This document shows positions 48,590 to 59,466 of a stretch of 64,000 bases of DNA, piece by piece. Numbering within the stretch: the first letter of the stretch is position 1; each line of letters begins with the position of its first letter. The notes beneath the pieces were generated by a model. It saw only the letters and a list, made by a program, of their open reading frames with translations. It was not told the DNA's origin and searched no databases. Origin of the DNA: Prorocentrum cordatum (Eukaryota > Sar > Dinophyceae > Prorocentrales > Prorocentraceae); assembly GCA_963575745.1 (NCBI GenBank), contig CAUYUJ010019887.1, positions 57,501-121,500 on the forward strand. The letters are read 5' to 3'. Position numbers and translations under genes: made by a program.

Positions 48590-49150
48590 GCATGCGTGTG
48601 TGAGTGTGCGTAAATGTGCGTGTGTGTGTGTAAATGCGTGCAGGTGTGTGTGTAAGTGTGGGTAAGTGAATGTTAGAGGGTGTAAGTGGGTGCAAGTGTG
48701 TGTATGAAAGAATGTGTAAGCGTGTGAGTGTGAGAGAGAGTATGCGTGTAAATGAGCGTAAGTGTGTGCGTAAATGTGTGTAGGTGTGTGTAAGTGTGGG
48801 CAAGTGTGGGTAAGTGTGTGTAAGGGGTGCGTGTAAGTGTGCGTAAGTGTTTGTAAGTGTGCTTAGGCGTGCGTAAGTATGTGTAAGTGCGTGCAAGTGG
48901 AAGCGTGTGTAGATATGTGTAAGTGTGAAGAAGTGGAAGTGCGTGGTCGTGTGTAAAGTGTGAGTGTGTGTAACGCGTGTCTATGTGTGTAGGTTTGCGC
49001 AAGTTTGCGTAAGCGTATAAGGGTGTGGAAGTGTGTCTAAGTGTGCCGGAATGAATCGAAGTGTGCAATTGAGTAAGCGTGTGCACCTGTGTAAGTGTTC
49101 GTAGGCGCGCGTAAGTGTGTAAGCGTGTGTAATTGTGTATGTGTGTGTAT
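48590..49150. repeat. GTGTAAGTG-type array
   Basis: More than 40 diverged units of GTGTAAGTG, GTGCGTAAGT and GGGTAAGT, with T/C and A/G changes, over about 560 bp. Not a telomere repeat I recognise. GTAAGT equals the consensus eukaryotic 5' splice-site core, so the array is a dense run of donor-like hexamers. Confidence 0.9.
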
Positions 49151-49173
49151 TCGTTTTTGTGTGTTCTTGTCTT

Positions 49174-49198
<25 letters not shown>
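49174..49198. repeat. (TA)n microsatellite
   Basis: Uninterrupted TATA run followed by GTGTGTGTGC. Confidence 0.95.
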
Positions 49199-49207
<9 letters not shown>

Positions 49208-49485
49208 CGGTTGTATACGCGGTTGTGCGTGGTTGTTGTTCTGTTTGTGTTTTTGTGTTTTGTGTTTATGTGTGTGTTGCGACGCGCGGCGTCGAGAGTC
49301 CAGATTCCGCTCCCACCCTGAAGGGCGTTCGCGTCACTCGTCCGTGAACTCTGTGTGGCCATGGGTCATGGGCTCCTAAAGCTGCCAGGGTTGCAAGTCC
49401 AGAGGGGCTGCCCGTCCGCTCATCAGTTTCATCGCGCTCGTTTCCCCCATTTCCCCGCCTGCGGGTGATCCCTCTTGCCTCGGCA

Positions 49486-49636
49486 CCGCTCGGACGCGTG
49501 CATCTTATTCGCGGCGAGGACCATAGAGGATCATCCTGGATCATGTACAATATATGTGCATATATGGGGAATGCAAAAAAACACGAAACTACCATAGAAT
49601 GCACAGGGGAATGGACGTCCGAGCGATGGCAGGGCG
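49486..49636. mobile_element. family 10 inverted-repeat element, copy 1
   Basis: Left GCTCGGACGCGTGCATC, right GGACGTCCGAGCGATGGC. Shared interior with 53181-53307: TCGCGGCGAGGACCAT and a GATCATCCTGGATC block. Weak but consistent inverted ends GCYCGGACG. Confidence 0.65.
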
Positions 49637-49794
49637 TGAGCCGAGCTGCGCCGTGCTGTGTGTAGGCCCCACCCTCCCCTCATCTCCCGCGGAGGCCGTA
49701 CGGCACGCACAGCTGCGGCGGCAGCGCGGCGAGCCGCGCGGCCCCTGCCCCAGCTTTGGTTCCTGCAGCGGGGATGAGCGGGAGGAGGTGAACG

Positions 49795-49935
49795 TACGGC
49801 AGGTTCGCGTCGTGTCGATTCGCCGCGACCCCGCCGCGGGCGTTGTTCGAGGTTGAACGCCCGCGGGCGGGGTCGCCAGCCGATCTTGTGCGGCGGGGTC
49901 GCCAGCCGATCTTGTGCGGCGGGGTCGCGGCGGTG
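49795..49935. mobile_element. family 5 element, partial, with internal 26-bp duplication
   Basis: Starts TACGGCAGGTTCGCGTCGTG and continues to GAGGTTGAACGC, then GGGGTCGCCAGCCGATCTTG is repeated twice in tandem. The rest is displaced by the family 12 element that begins at 49936. Confidence 0.75.
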
Positions 49936-50177
49936 GTGAGTTTTTTATTAATTTGTTTGCCGATCGGCGCGGGCTCCTCTCGCACCCCCCCCTCTCCCCC
50001 CCCCCCTGTGGAGTAGATCTTGGCCGTTTTTGGCGCCTCGTTCGAGCAGGTGGGGTCACCCCCATAGGGCGCACGATCCCAAGCAGTCGCACTCAGCAGA
50101 GGTCCGGAGCCAGACCCCCCCCCCCCTCCCCCCTCCCTTCCGCCGATTGTCGAAACGACGAATAAAAAAACGGTCAC
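49936..50177. mobile_element. family 12 inverted-repeat element, copy 2
   Basis: Left GTGAGTTTTTTATTAATTTG faces right CGAATAAAAAAACGGTCAC. Shares TTGCCGATCGGCGCGG, TAGATCTTGG and TTTTTGGCGCCTC with 22429-22665. Lies between two family 5 copies. Confidence 0.82.
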
Positions 50178-50183
50178 GTGCAC

Positions 50184-50378
50184 GTGCGCAGGTTCGCGTC
50201 GTGTCGACTCGCCGCGACCCCGCCGCGGGCGTTCGAGGTTGAACGCCGCCAGTGGCCCAGGATCGGCCCTAGGTGGAGCGATCTGGCGATCGAGAAGCCG
50301 CCGATCGCTCGAGGTTGAACGATCCCGCGCGGTGTCAGGAACCAGCGCTGGGGTCGACACGGCGGGAACCTGCTGCAG
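50184..50378. mobile_element. family 5 element, copy d
   Basis: Left GCAGGTTCGCGTCGTGTCGA, right GGTCGACACGGCGGGAACCT then GC. Internal GCTCGAGGTTGAACGATC. Terminal TACGG/CCGTA bases are lost. Confidence 0.8.
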
Positions 50379-50406
50379 GGAGGGAGGGAGTGGGGAGCAG
50401 CGGGTC

Positions 50407-50614
50407 GGCGGCGAGCGAGAGGGGGGGGAAGTGAGAAGGAGAGGGCATTCTCAGAAAGAGGCGGGGCTTCTCAGAAGGCCCCCCCTCCAGCCTGCTGAGA
50501 GGTTGCCTGTGTCTTCGGGGGAGGCCTCGAGGACTTCTTCAGGAGGCCGGGGGACTGCCGAGCCTTCCGAGAAGGCCCGCCCCTTCTCGCTTCCCCCTCT
50601 GGGCTCGCCGCCGG
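50407..50614. mobile_element. family 11 inverted-repeat element, copy 2
   Basis: Left CGGCGAGCGAGAGGGGGGGA faces right TTCCCCCTCTGGGCTCGCCG. Reverse orientation relative to 22677-22863, with matching CCGAGCCTTCCGAGAAGGCC. Confidence 0.82.
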
Positions 50615-50865
50615 TCTTGCACGGGGGACGACGATGGGGAGGAGGTGCACGTAGGGAGGGAGGGAGCGGGGAGCAGACGGGGGGGGGAGGGGCGGGGGTC
50701 AGTAGTGTTGCGGGGTACACGGGAGCCGCCGGTGACGTTGCGGGGAAGGGGGAGGGAAAGGAGAAATGGGACGAGGAGCAGGAGAAGCATGGAGGAGGAA
50801 GAGGAGCAGCAGCGGTAAGAGTCAGTTCGGTAAAGTTTTCCTCAGAGCCGACGCTGAAAATTTAG

Positions 50866-50965
50866 AACCCATCCAGCGGCTTGGAGCCCATCCAGCTGAT
50901 TTTCGAGTCCGCTCTAGAAACCATCCGGCGGAGTAGAGCCCATCCAGCTGATTTCCGAGTCCATC
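50866..50965. repeat. two-unit tandem repeat, about 57-bp period
   Basis: GAGCCCATCCAGCTGATTTT and TCGAGTCC recur about 57 bp apart with CATCCGGCGG/CATCCAGCGG linkers. Next to a GCAGCGGTAAGAGTC sequence; no gene inferred. Confidence 0.75.
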
Positions 50966-51159
50966 CGGAGCGTTGACGAAACATAATGCGATGTCGAAGC
51001 GTTGGCCCCAGCTGTGGTCCTCGCCTTGACCTCCGCCACCGCCGCACTCTTGCCCTATGCACACGCACAGGGAGAGACACAGCCAGCCAGAGCAAGAGAC
51101 TAAGACAGACTGACTGACTGACAGAGAGGCAGGGACCGCCCATGCATGCTGTCTCCTCC

Positions 51160-51440
<281 letters not shown>

Positions 51441-51602
51441 GCATCCTCCCCCCCCTCCTCCGTGAGGTCCCCTTGCCTCCTGGAGGTCGCCTTGTCGAGC
51501 TGTCACGAGGACGCTTCCACCTCGCCCCCTGTTGTTGCCTGCTGGCCCGCCTTTGCCCTCTCGTTCATGGCAGAGAGGCAGGGACAGAGAAAGAGGGAGA
51601 GA

Positions 51603-51748
51603 TACAGTGGAGACCCATGCCAAGAAACACCCTGCCTGCCTCCTGCTATGGAAAGCGCGACGCTCCCACACCAAAAGTCAATTGGCGCCCCTGGGTCTCA
51701 GGGTTGGGTTTCTTGTGGAAGGTTTCTGGTAGTCGTTCTCGTACCGTA
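51603..51748. mobile_element. pogo/mariner-like MITE, shorter copy
   Basis: Starts TACAGTGGAGACCCATGCCA, ends TTCTCGTACCGTA. Shares CAAGAAACACCCTGCCTGCC and GGGTCTCAGGGTTGGGTTTC with the other copies but lacks about 35 bp of the interior. Confidence 0.78.
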
Positions 51749-51753
51749 GATAC

Positions 51754-51755
<2 letters not shown>

Positions 51756-51788
<33 letters not shown>

Positions 51789-51805
51789 GAGAGAGAGAGA
51801 GAGAT
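51756..51805. repeat. (TA)n followed by (GA)n microsatellite
   Basis: TATATA run then GAGAGA run, immediately after the MITE. Confidence 0.95.
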
Positions 51806-51985
51806 CCCAGTCACAGATGCATCCCTGGAGCTGTTGCCCAGGGCAGCCCGCCTGGAGCAGCGCGAGCAGCGCGGCCAACGGACGCTGCCCCGGGGCAGGC
51901 TCTGGCCGAAGATAATCCGCCGAACGTTTCCAGCGCCGCGGCGACGAGGGCGACCCCCGGAGGCCCAGAGAGCTCTCCAGGAGGG

Positions 51986-52185
51986 CTCCTCCCCCTCCTC
52001 CTCCTCCTCCTCCTCCTCCTCCTCCTCCTCCTCCTCCTCCTCCTCCTCCTCCTCCTCCCTCCTCCTCCTCCCCTCCTCCTCCTCCTCCTCCTCCTCCTCC
52101 TCCTCCTCCTCCTCCTCCTCCTCCTCCCCTCCTCCTCCTCCTCTCCTCCTCCTCCCTCCTCCTCCTCCTCCTCCTCCCCCCCCCA
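51986..52185. repeat. (CTC)n tract
   Basis: About 200 bp of CTC with CCCTCC breaks, ending in C-run CCCCCCCC. Confidence 0.95.
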
Positions 52186-53028
52186 AGCAGTGACGAGGCG
52201 TCCTGACTTTCCTGTAGGCCCACCAGAGAATGATCTAAGAACCTCTGGTTTGCACGAGGTGTTCTTTGAACGCTTCTGGCGGAGACCGTTTTGCGTTAGC
52301 ACACCGGCTTCAGGTTTTAAGAATTTGGTTATTGTTATTCGATCATTTTGTTGGTTCCACGAGCATTTCGTGGTAGGCTTATAGGAATGCCAGAACGGTC
52401 GGTCCTGGCTCCATGTTTCACCAGTCGGCGACACCCGATCTTGTCTGCGTTTGGCGGTTGTTCTTAGCGGCTGGTCAGGATCCTTCTCCCCTGACTGCTC
52501 ACGCGACTGGTAGAAACAGATCGAATACGCACTGGCCCTGACCCAGACCCCCCTCTTTCCCCCACCTTTCGGCCAAACGTCGAAACAACACGAACTGTCT
52601 GGGAGATTGCTCCGTTGCTGGGCCAACTGAACTGTCAAAGGGCATAATCCGAAGGTGCGAACAATGTGTCGAACTGAATGTGTCAAGCTGAATTACCTGC
52701 ACACGTCGGCTGGCGAAGTCACACAGAGTTGCCCCTACAGTCAAGACGTTGAAATAAAGACCGCTTTGGGTTCGGAAGGGGCTCGCTATTCCTTCGGTCA
52801 TCCCGTGGTTGTTCATCGAGCCCTCCTTTTGCACCTAGGCGCTGCCGGCGCCAAGAAGAAGCGTCTTTCCTTTCGAGCGTTCCCTATTCCAGCAACCCTT
52901 GTGCGATCCTCGATCCTGTTGTTTCCCCTCCGTTCTGAGCCTGCCCCCCCCCACCGCGGAAGACCCCGGAGGCCCCCCCAGCAGGCCACGTGGAGGTTTT
53001 GGAGGCCCAAGGAGAAACACAGGCGTCC
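52186..53028. other. less repetitive segment with unrecognised open frames
   Basis: Moderate GC, no repeat partner. Mixed-composition frames are open on both strands, for example plus 52200-52384 (ENDLRTSGLHEVFFERFW) and minus 52499-52834. None begins with a clear ATG or matches a family I know. If a second gene exists in this half of the window, this is a reasonable place for an exon. Confidence 0.35.
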
Positions 53029-53170
53029 AATGGCCACGACCGTCCATGCTCGACACACCTCGGCCCCCCTGCCTCGAGCCCCCCCCCGCCACCCTCCGCC
53101 GTCGTCGTCGTCGTCCAACGGCCACGACCGCCCATCTTCGACACACGTCGGCCCCCATGCCTCGAGCCCC
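53029..53170. repeat. two-unit direct repeat, about 86-bp period
   Basis: CCAATGGCCACGACCGTCCA and CCAACGGCCACGACCGCCCA each lead to TCGACACAC(C/G)TCGGCCCC and CCTCGAGCCCC. A short GTCGTC run separates them. Confidence 0.8.
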
Positions 53171-53180
53171 TCCCCCCTTG

Positions 53181-53307
53181 GCTTTGCTCGGACGTGTGCG
53201 CTTTTTCCTCGGCGAAGGCCATCGAGGCGCATCGTGGAGCGTCCGGCGACAGACACGCACGCGCGACGTCGAGCAGCGCGCGCACGGCATGGACGTCCGG
53301 GCGATGG
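53181..53307. mobile_element. family 10 inverted-repeat element, copy 2
   Basis: Left GCTCGGACGTGTGCGCTTTT, right GGCATGGACGTCCGGGCGAT. Shared core CCTCGGCGAAGGCCATCGAG with the 49.5 kb copy. Confidence 0.65.
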
Positions 53308-53501
53308 CGAGCCCCCCGCCGCCCCTCGCTCGATTGGGGGATCGACTGCGGAATTGATGTACCCCAAAATTGATCTCCACGTCGACTCCTCCACCAAAAC
53401 ACGTCAACCGCTCGCAGAGCTGCGAAAAGTCTGCGCGCTGCCTGTGGATTCGACCAGAAAAATGAATTCTGGGGCAAACCAATCCTGTAGTCGATCCCCT
53501 A

Positions 53502-53548
53502 GGAGGAGGAGGAGGAGGAGGAGGAGGAGGAGGAGGAGGAGGAGGAGC
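53502..53548. repeat. (GAG)n microsatellite
   Basis: Short purine triplet run, complementary to the CTC tract at 53743. Confidence 0.9.
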
Positions 53549-53742
53549 CCCTCGCCGCCGTCCTCGCCGCCCTCAGCCCCCGCCGGCGCCGCACCTCGGC
53601 TCCGGCGCGGAGCAGCTGCCCCGGGAGGCCGCCGGCCCCGCCGAGCGGCCGCCGCAGGCCCTCGACCGGTCGGCGGGGCGAGCCGCCGCTGCCCTGTCGC
53701 AGGCACCCGCGGCGCGCGCCCGCGCCCGCGCCGCGCGCGCCT

Positions 53743-53845
53743 CTCCTCCTCCTCCTCCTCCTCCTCCTCCTCCTCCTCCTCCTCCTCCTCCTCCTCCTCC
53801 TCCTCCTCCTCCTCCTCCTCCTCCTCCTCCTCCTCCTCCTCCTCC
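53743..53845. repeat. (CTC)n microsatellite
   Basis: Uninterrupted triplet run of about 100 bp joined directly to the repeat C module. Confidence 0.95.
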
Positions 53846-54120
53846 ACAATTACTCAATATGAATACTACTCTCCCTCTTCCCGTGATGCCGTCCAGGGGA
53901 TACTCGACCCCCCCCCGCGTACTGTTTTTTAACACACAGGATTCGCGGGAGTTGGGTTTTCGCCTGCGTTTTTTTCAAAATGCTGCTCTCGCTGAGGCGC
54001 CGGCCTCATTTCTGCTCCCGAATCGTTCCGAATCGTGCTCCCGCTGCAGCGTGGGCCTAATTTTCGGATCGGTGTTTTGCCTCTGTCGTTCAGGATGGCG
54101 TTCTCGCCCCAGCGCGGGCC
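53846..54120 (-). repeat. repeat module shared with 32280-32610
   Basis: On the minus strand: array units with GGAGCACGATTCGGAACGA, then CAGCGAGAGCAGCATTTTGA, CCCAACTCCCGCG and ATTCATATTGAGTAATTGTG beside a purine tract. Same order as 32.3-32.6 kb, so tract and module travel together. Confidence 0.85.
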
Positions 54121-54149
54121 TCTTTCTCGCGCGCCCATCCGCCCGCCAC

Positions 54150-54660
<511 letters not shown>

Positions 54661-55117
54661 GCGCGGAGCCACAGGTTCGCTACGACACGCGTCCGCGGAT
54701 AGAGAAAATCAGCGCCATGGTGAGGGATGGGAGGGAGGGGTAGGATGTCAGATGTTGACGCGAGCGCACCTAACTTGTCCTCCCCCCTCCTCCCCCTCCC
54801 CCTCCTCCTCCTCCTCCTCTTCCTCCTCCTCCTCCAGCCACAGCCACGACCACGATCACGACGGTCAAGGAGGCGGAGGAAGAGGAGGGGGAGAAGGAGG
54901 AGGGGGCTGCGAGGGGTGCAGATGGGGAGGGCGGGGAGTAGGGGAGCGGAAATCCACGAGGGTGCTCCGCTGGGAGCCTCTGCCGGGGGCGCGCAGCTCT
55001 GAGGGCGGGGCGGGATAGGGGAGGGCAGAGGCTGAGAGGCGAGAGATTGGAGGGGAGGGGATCGGAGGGGAGGAAAACCAGCCCGGACCCGACAATTGGC
55101 GTTTACTGCTCGGCTTT
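54661..55117. other. no recognised gene; short CTC and GGAGG patches
   Basis: Includes a CTC patch at 54785-54835 and purine-rich sequence to about 55080. No motif. Confidence 0.45.
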
Positions 55118-55245
55118 GGGAGTTTGCTAGAGAGCCCTGCCTTGTTCGATTCCTTTAGGGGGGGGCCTTTGGTAAACGACTTCGCGAGTCGGGGTAATTA
55201 CTATGGGAGTGGATTTTTCGCCCTGAAGACGAGGCAGCCGTGTTT
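55118..55245. repeat. dispersed repeat 'family 20', copy 1
   Basis: CCTTGTTCGATTCCTTTAGG, GGTAAACGACTTCGCGAGTC, GGGGTAAT and TATGGGAGTGGATTTTTCGC match 56485-56610 in order. Confidence 0.7.
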
Positions 55246-55565
55246 CCCACCGCCCCGGCACGCTCTGCGATTCCGCGGGCGGGTTTGGACAGAGTTGGAG
55301 TGGGCGTATCGTGGGCGCGGCGCACCCCCCGCATCCTCAGGAGGGCCAGCCCGCCCCGTCAGGGGCACCGAAAGGAGGGGGCCTTGGTTCAAGCGGAAGA
55401 GCATCGCCTCCTGATGCCCCGGTCATCGCCGAGCGGGGCTCGGGTGCTCGGCCCTGCCAGGGATCGCGCGAGCTGCTTCCAGTGTGCCGTTGGATGTACC
55501 GTCGAGTCCAGGCCGACGTTTCTTTCCCAAGGCCCGTCCCCCCCAGTCTGCTCCCACTACCCATC
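55246..55565. other. no recognised gene
   Basis: GC-rich mixed DNA, open in several frames, no motif or partner. Confidence 0.35.
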
Positions 55566-55742
55566 TGTCGTTGAAAGTACGTAGTGTTGGAGTCCCAGGT
55601 TCCAATCTAATTACTCTAAGCTCCTGCCTGCTTCATTGATCGAGTGGCTTCCCCTCTTCCCTCCTCTTCAGGGGGCGGGCGGAGACCCAATCTACTTCCA
55701 ACGTCTTCCTACTTTATGTTTCTACCTACTTCTTCCGACCGA
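55566..55742. mobile_element. family 9 inverted-repeat element, most complete copy
   Basis: Left TGTCGTTGAAAGTACGTAG, right CTACCTACTTCTTCCGACCG. Interior GGAGTCCCAGGTTCCAATCT, ATTGATCGAGTGGCTTCCCC and GGGGGCGGGCGGAGACCCAA. Confidence 0.8.
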
Positions 55743-56303
55743 TGCGTAGTCCTTCTTCACGAGGCCTCGGAATGAGCAAAAGGCTCAGTTCCCCGAAAGG
55801 AAAAGCCTCGAATCTCGGCTTCCCCGCTCCTTCCCCTCCCAGACATCCAGCGGTTCGATTTCGTTCGCGACATGGGCCCCTGGACCTCTCGATACTCTGT
55901 CGGCGGTGCAGCTCGAGTCGCCCCCTCCTGCACGCGAGCGCTGCTGATCACCCTCGCACGCCATTTGCACAGAGGTTACCGGTGGTCGAGCTCCGAGACA
56001 CAGCAGCCGTTCCCAGACGTGCATGTAGTCTTTTGTTTTGCCGGTGCGGTGCGCCGTTCAGGCGCGGCTCTTGAGTGAGTGGTTGTCCTTGGGCCCGAAA
56101 TCGTCTTCTCGAGGCCCCTCAAGTTTGGCAAACGTGCCGTCTCGATGTGTGCTGGCCCGCAGTTCTGTGTTCGCGGGCAAAGAGAACGAAGCCAAAGCGA
56201 CCCCCGACCTGACCAGGGGTGCGCTCTGGCCAGGATCTCCGGGCGGATCCAGCCGCGGCCACGGGGGCGCCCAGGGTCAAGGGAGGAAAGGCCCCCTGGA
56301 CGC
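55743..56303. other. no recognised gene
   Basis: An ATG frame at 55742-56074 (110 codons) has mixed composition but overlaps the family 9 terminus and shows no motif. Not called. Confidence 0.35.
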
Positions 56304-56466
56304 TATAGTCGGGCACGTCCCTCTTACAGGAGGAATATTCAAAAATACATTTGTTTTTAAAAGTCTGGAGACGATTTTCGATTACTTTTTGAGTATTTGA
56401 GGGCATTTTTGAGTATGTCTTATTTTTCGTCCAGAATCCGCCTGTAGGGGGACATGCCCGACCTAA
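56304..56466. mobile_element. MITE-1 copy J
   Basis: Starts TATAGTCGGGCACGTCCCTC, ends GGGGACATGCCCGACCTAA. Flanking 8-mers do not match, but CTGGACG occurs 7-1 bp before the left end and again about 16 bp beyond the right end. Confidence 0.82.
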
Positions 56467-56484
56467 TGATAACTTGCGTTTGCT

Positions 56485-56610
56485 GGACGGCCCTGGGCGT
56501 TCACGAAACTGCCTCGCCCTGTTCGATTCCTTCCATACATGTAGGTGCGTTTACGAAACGGCTTCGCGCATCGGGGTGATGATATGGGGGTGGATGTTCT
56601 GCTCTCTAAC
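56485..56610. repeat. dispersed repeat 'family 20', copy 2
   Basis: CCCTGTTCGATTCCTTCCAT, GTTTACGAAACGGCTTCGCG, CGGGGTGATGATATGGGGGT and GGATGTTCTGC match copy 1. Confidence 0.7.
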
Positions 56611-56840
56611 TGAGGGGTCCCGAGAGCGCCCCGGGAAGTCCAGACACGCGTGGGCGAAAAGACGGATCCGCATCCACGGCCACGGCCTCGCGGGATGGGC
56701 CCTGGGCCGCGACCCCGCAGATGCGGAGCGTTTTCTGTCGCGGATGCCCCCGCGCGAAGCCAGGGCTCGTTTCGATTTCTCCGACTCGATGCGATTCGAT
56801 TTCGGATTCCGATTCCCATTCGATTCGAGTTGGGATTCAG

Positions 56841-56964
56841 GAAAATCATTGCGGCCGCCAAGCCCTCGTATGTGCAGACAGATGGCCGGCGCCCTCGCGC
56901 CAGCAAGGGGCTTGAGGGAAGCGCTGCCTGGCTGGGATCCTCTGGATCTCAATCCGAGACTCCC
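56841..56964 (+). repeat. 124-bp direct repeat R1
   Basis: GAAAATCATTGCGGCCGCCA through AATCCGAGACTCCCA, repeated almost exactly at 57892-58015 (R2). R1 and R2 flank unit U1, resembling short terminal direct repeats. Confidence 0.85.
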
Positions 56965-57021
56965 AGCCAGGACAGGGCACCGGCGAAAGCCGCGAGGGTG
57001 GTATGCGGGTGGGCCAGAGAC

Positions 57022-57891
57022 GGCGCGCAGGCGCGGTGAGAAACAGCCCTTAGGGCTTGGGTTTGTCCGCGACAAGACACGACCCTGGGTTTGCCCGCGA
57101 AAAGGCAGGGACCCATGCCAGAGGCCCCCAAGTCGGCGGGCTTAGCCGCCAGGGGCCTCCAAGTCGGTAGGCGTGGCAAGCCAGAGGTCCCCAAGTCGGC
57201 GGACATGGCTGAGGATGCCCTCTCGGCGGGCCAGGGTGGCGACGAGCGTGGGCACGCCAGACAGAGCGCTCCCGCCAGAGAGCATCACGCTCTTGAAGCA
57301 GCACTTGTCCGCGAGAAAGCAGGAAGCCTAGGTTTGCCCGCGAAAAGGCAAAGGCCCGAAGGGGAACAGCCCTTAGGGCTTGGGTTTGTCCGCGAGAAGA
57401 CAGGGACCCTGGGTCTGCCCGCGAAAAGGCAGGGACCCATGGCAGAGGCCCCCAAGTCGGCGGGCTTGGCGCCAGAGGCCTCCAAGTCGGTAGGCGTGGC
57501 AAGCCAGAGGTCCCCAAGTCGGCGGACATGGCTGTGCAAGAGCGGCAGGACGACACTCCCAGCGGTCAAGGCGACGAGGAGCGGCAAGAATCGACTAGCT
57601 TTCGACGCTGCTTCCTCCAGGAAGCTCAAGCGACGAGGACAACGGACACGCCTAGGCGACGAGGAACGCGGGCTGCGGCGACGAGGAGCGCGGGCAAGCC
57701 TCGAGAAACCCCACACCAGCAGAGCCACGCCCAGGAGCTCACTTCCGCCGTTCCACGGAATCGCCGGCTTGCCGAGGACGACTAGCCCGCGAGGCAGGCG
57801 AAGAGGCATAGAGGCGAAGAAGCAAGGAGAAAACAATGCGAGGGCTTGCTCCTGATGATTTTCCTGTGACGGAAACAAGTTTACGCGCCAT
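57022..57891 (+). repeat. 870-bp unit U1, itself an internal near-dimer
   Basis: Near-identical to U2 (59467-60336). Internally, a 165-bp segment (CAGCCCTTAGGGCTTGGGTT ... CAAGTCGGCGGACATGGCTG) occurs twice, 326 bp apart. All frames are fairly open; the plus frame repeats GLPAKRQGPM...EAPKSAGL but has no ATG-led start conserved with function. U1 ends exactly where R2 begins. Confidence 0.88.
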
Positions 57892-58015
57892 GAAAATCAT
57901 TGCGGCCGCCAAGCCTTCGCATGCGCAGACAAATGGCCGGCGCCTTCGCGCCAGCAAGGGGCTTGAGGGAAGCGCTGCCTGGCTGGGATCTTCTGGATCT
58001 CAATCCGAGACTCCC
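57892..58015 (+). repeat. 124-bp direct repeat R2
   Basis: Second copy of R1, directly abutting the right end of U1. After R2 the sequence diverges (AATGCACCAGAAGACGCC versus GCCAGGACAGGGCACC after R1). Confidence 0.85.
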
Positions 58016-58179
58016 AATGCACCAGAAGACGCCAGACAGCGCAGCAGCTTGCGATGCAATCGTGAATATTCGTCACCCAACGCAGCATCAACGCTGCCAG
58101 CTGCTCACTGATGCGTGAGCTTCTGCATCCCGCCGCCAATGTGCGCGGTGAACAATTTCCCCCGCGGCCAATGTGCACT

Positions 58180-59110
58180 GATAACGTTCCTGCGCGCTGG
58201 CGCAGCCATGCCTGTCTTGTCCTCAGCGGCTCGTTTGCGCTCTGCATGCGCGACCGCTCGCGCTTCTCAGCGTGTGTGCGCGTCTGCGCACCACTGCGCG
58301 ACTTCGTCTGTTGCGGCGCGCTGCAAGACGCGCATCTTTGCGCGTCTGCGCTCCTGTAGACTTATTGCGCGCCTTTGGACATATGCGCGCATCCGCGCGC
58401 TTGCGCGCGCTTCTGAACTTGCGCGCGCCCCCTGTGCGCACGTGCACTTCGGCACGCCGCTGCGCGTTCCCGCGCGCCTCTGCACTCCGCGCGCCTCTGC
58501 GCGCTTGCGCGCGTTTCGGCGTCTCCGTGCGCCCGTGTGCGCTACTGCCCACTTCTTCGAGCATCGCGAGTCTTCGCACCTGTGCGCACGTCCGCGCGAC
58601 ACTCTGCGCCCCTTACCTATGAGCGCGAATATCTGCGCACCTCGGCACGCTGTTCCACGCTCGCGCGCGTCTCTGCGCGTCCGTGCGCACTGCGTGCTGC
58701 TGCGCGCTCCGTGGACGATTCTGCGCGCCTCTTGCGCATGTGCGCTCCGCTGCCGCCTCTGCGATGTCTCTGCGCTCGCGCGTTTCCGCGCGCCGCTGCT
58801 TGCATGTGCGCGTCTGCGCGACGCTGCGTGTCCCTGCGCGTCAGCGCGTTCCGCGCGCCGCTGCGCAATTGTGGTCCTTCTGTGCGCTTTGCGCGCGCGC
58901 ACTTGCGCGACCCGGCAGGTCTGCGCACCGGTGCGCGTCTGCGCGCCCCCGCGGGCCTGCGCGCTTCTGCGCCCGATCCCGCCTGTACGCTTGTTCTGCG
59001 CACTTCCGGTGTTTTTGCGCGCTCCTGTGCGCCCGTGCACCTCTGCATGCTCCCGCGCACCTCTGCACGCTGCGCGCTTCTGCGCGTCTCTGCGCGTCTT
59101 TGAGAATGCT
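58180..59110. repeat. CTGCGCGC-rich degenerate block
   Basis: About 900 bp dominated by TGCGCGC, CTCTGCGCG and GCGCGCCTCTGC, a few bases apart with loose 9-12-bp spacing. Extremely CpG-rich. Frames of 300-450 codons on both strands encode R/A/C/S-rich sequence and are artefacts of composition. Confidence 0.8.
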
Positions 59111-59111
59111 A

Positions 59112-59460
59112 ATCTGGGCGCCCCGCGCCGCAGAACGCACGAAACTGCGGAACGCGCGCAAACTGCAATTTTGGGCGCCCTTGCGCCGAGAGGCGCGGAA
59201 CCGCGCGCAGAATTCCAATCTGAGCGCGCCGCGCCCCGCATCGCACGCAATTGCGGAATCGCGTCCAATCGCAATTCTGGGCGCGCCAGCGCCGCCGAGC
59301 GCGGAATTGCGCTCCAAATACTTATCTATGTGGGCGCCTCGCGCTGGAGACCTGCACGACGGGCGCTCCGCGCCGCAGAATGCAAGAAACTGCGAAATGG
59401 CGCGCGAACTGCGATTTCGGGCGCACCTGCGCCGCGAAGGCACGAAAACTGCACTCATTG
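59112..59460. repeat. degenerate array, about 55-60-bp units
   Basis: Units carry AATCTGGGCGCCCCGCGCCG, a CGCA(C)GAAACTGCGGAA block and CGCGCAAACTGCAATTTTGG. Four to six units, diverging progressively. Confidence 0.75.
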
Positions 59461-59466
59461 ATGCCA

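Noticed and set aside
48590-49150. GTGTAAGTG array considered as telomeric repeat
   Set aside because: Units are too variable and differ from TTTAGGG-type telomeres; an internal diverged minisatellite fits better.
56841-58015. R1-U1-R2 considered as an LTR retrotransposon
   Set aside because: No reverse transcriptase, primer-binding site, polypurine tract or TG...CA ends were seen, and U2 lacks R. Kept only as an observation.
58115-59461. 448-codon plus frame and 335-codon minus frame
   Set aside because: CpG-rich GCGCGC composition removes stop codons in several frames at once; the products are Arg/Ala/Cys-rich with no domain.
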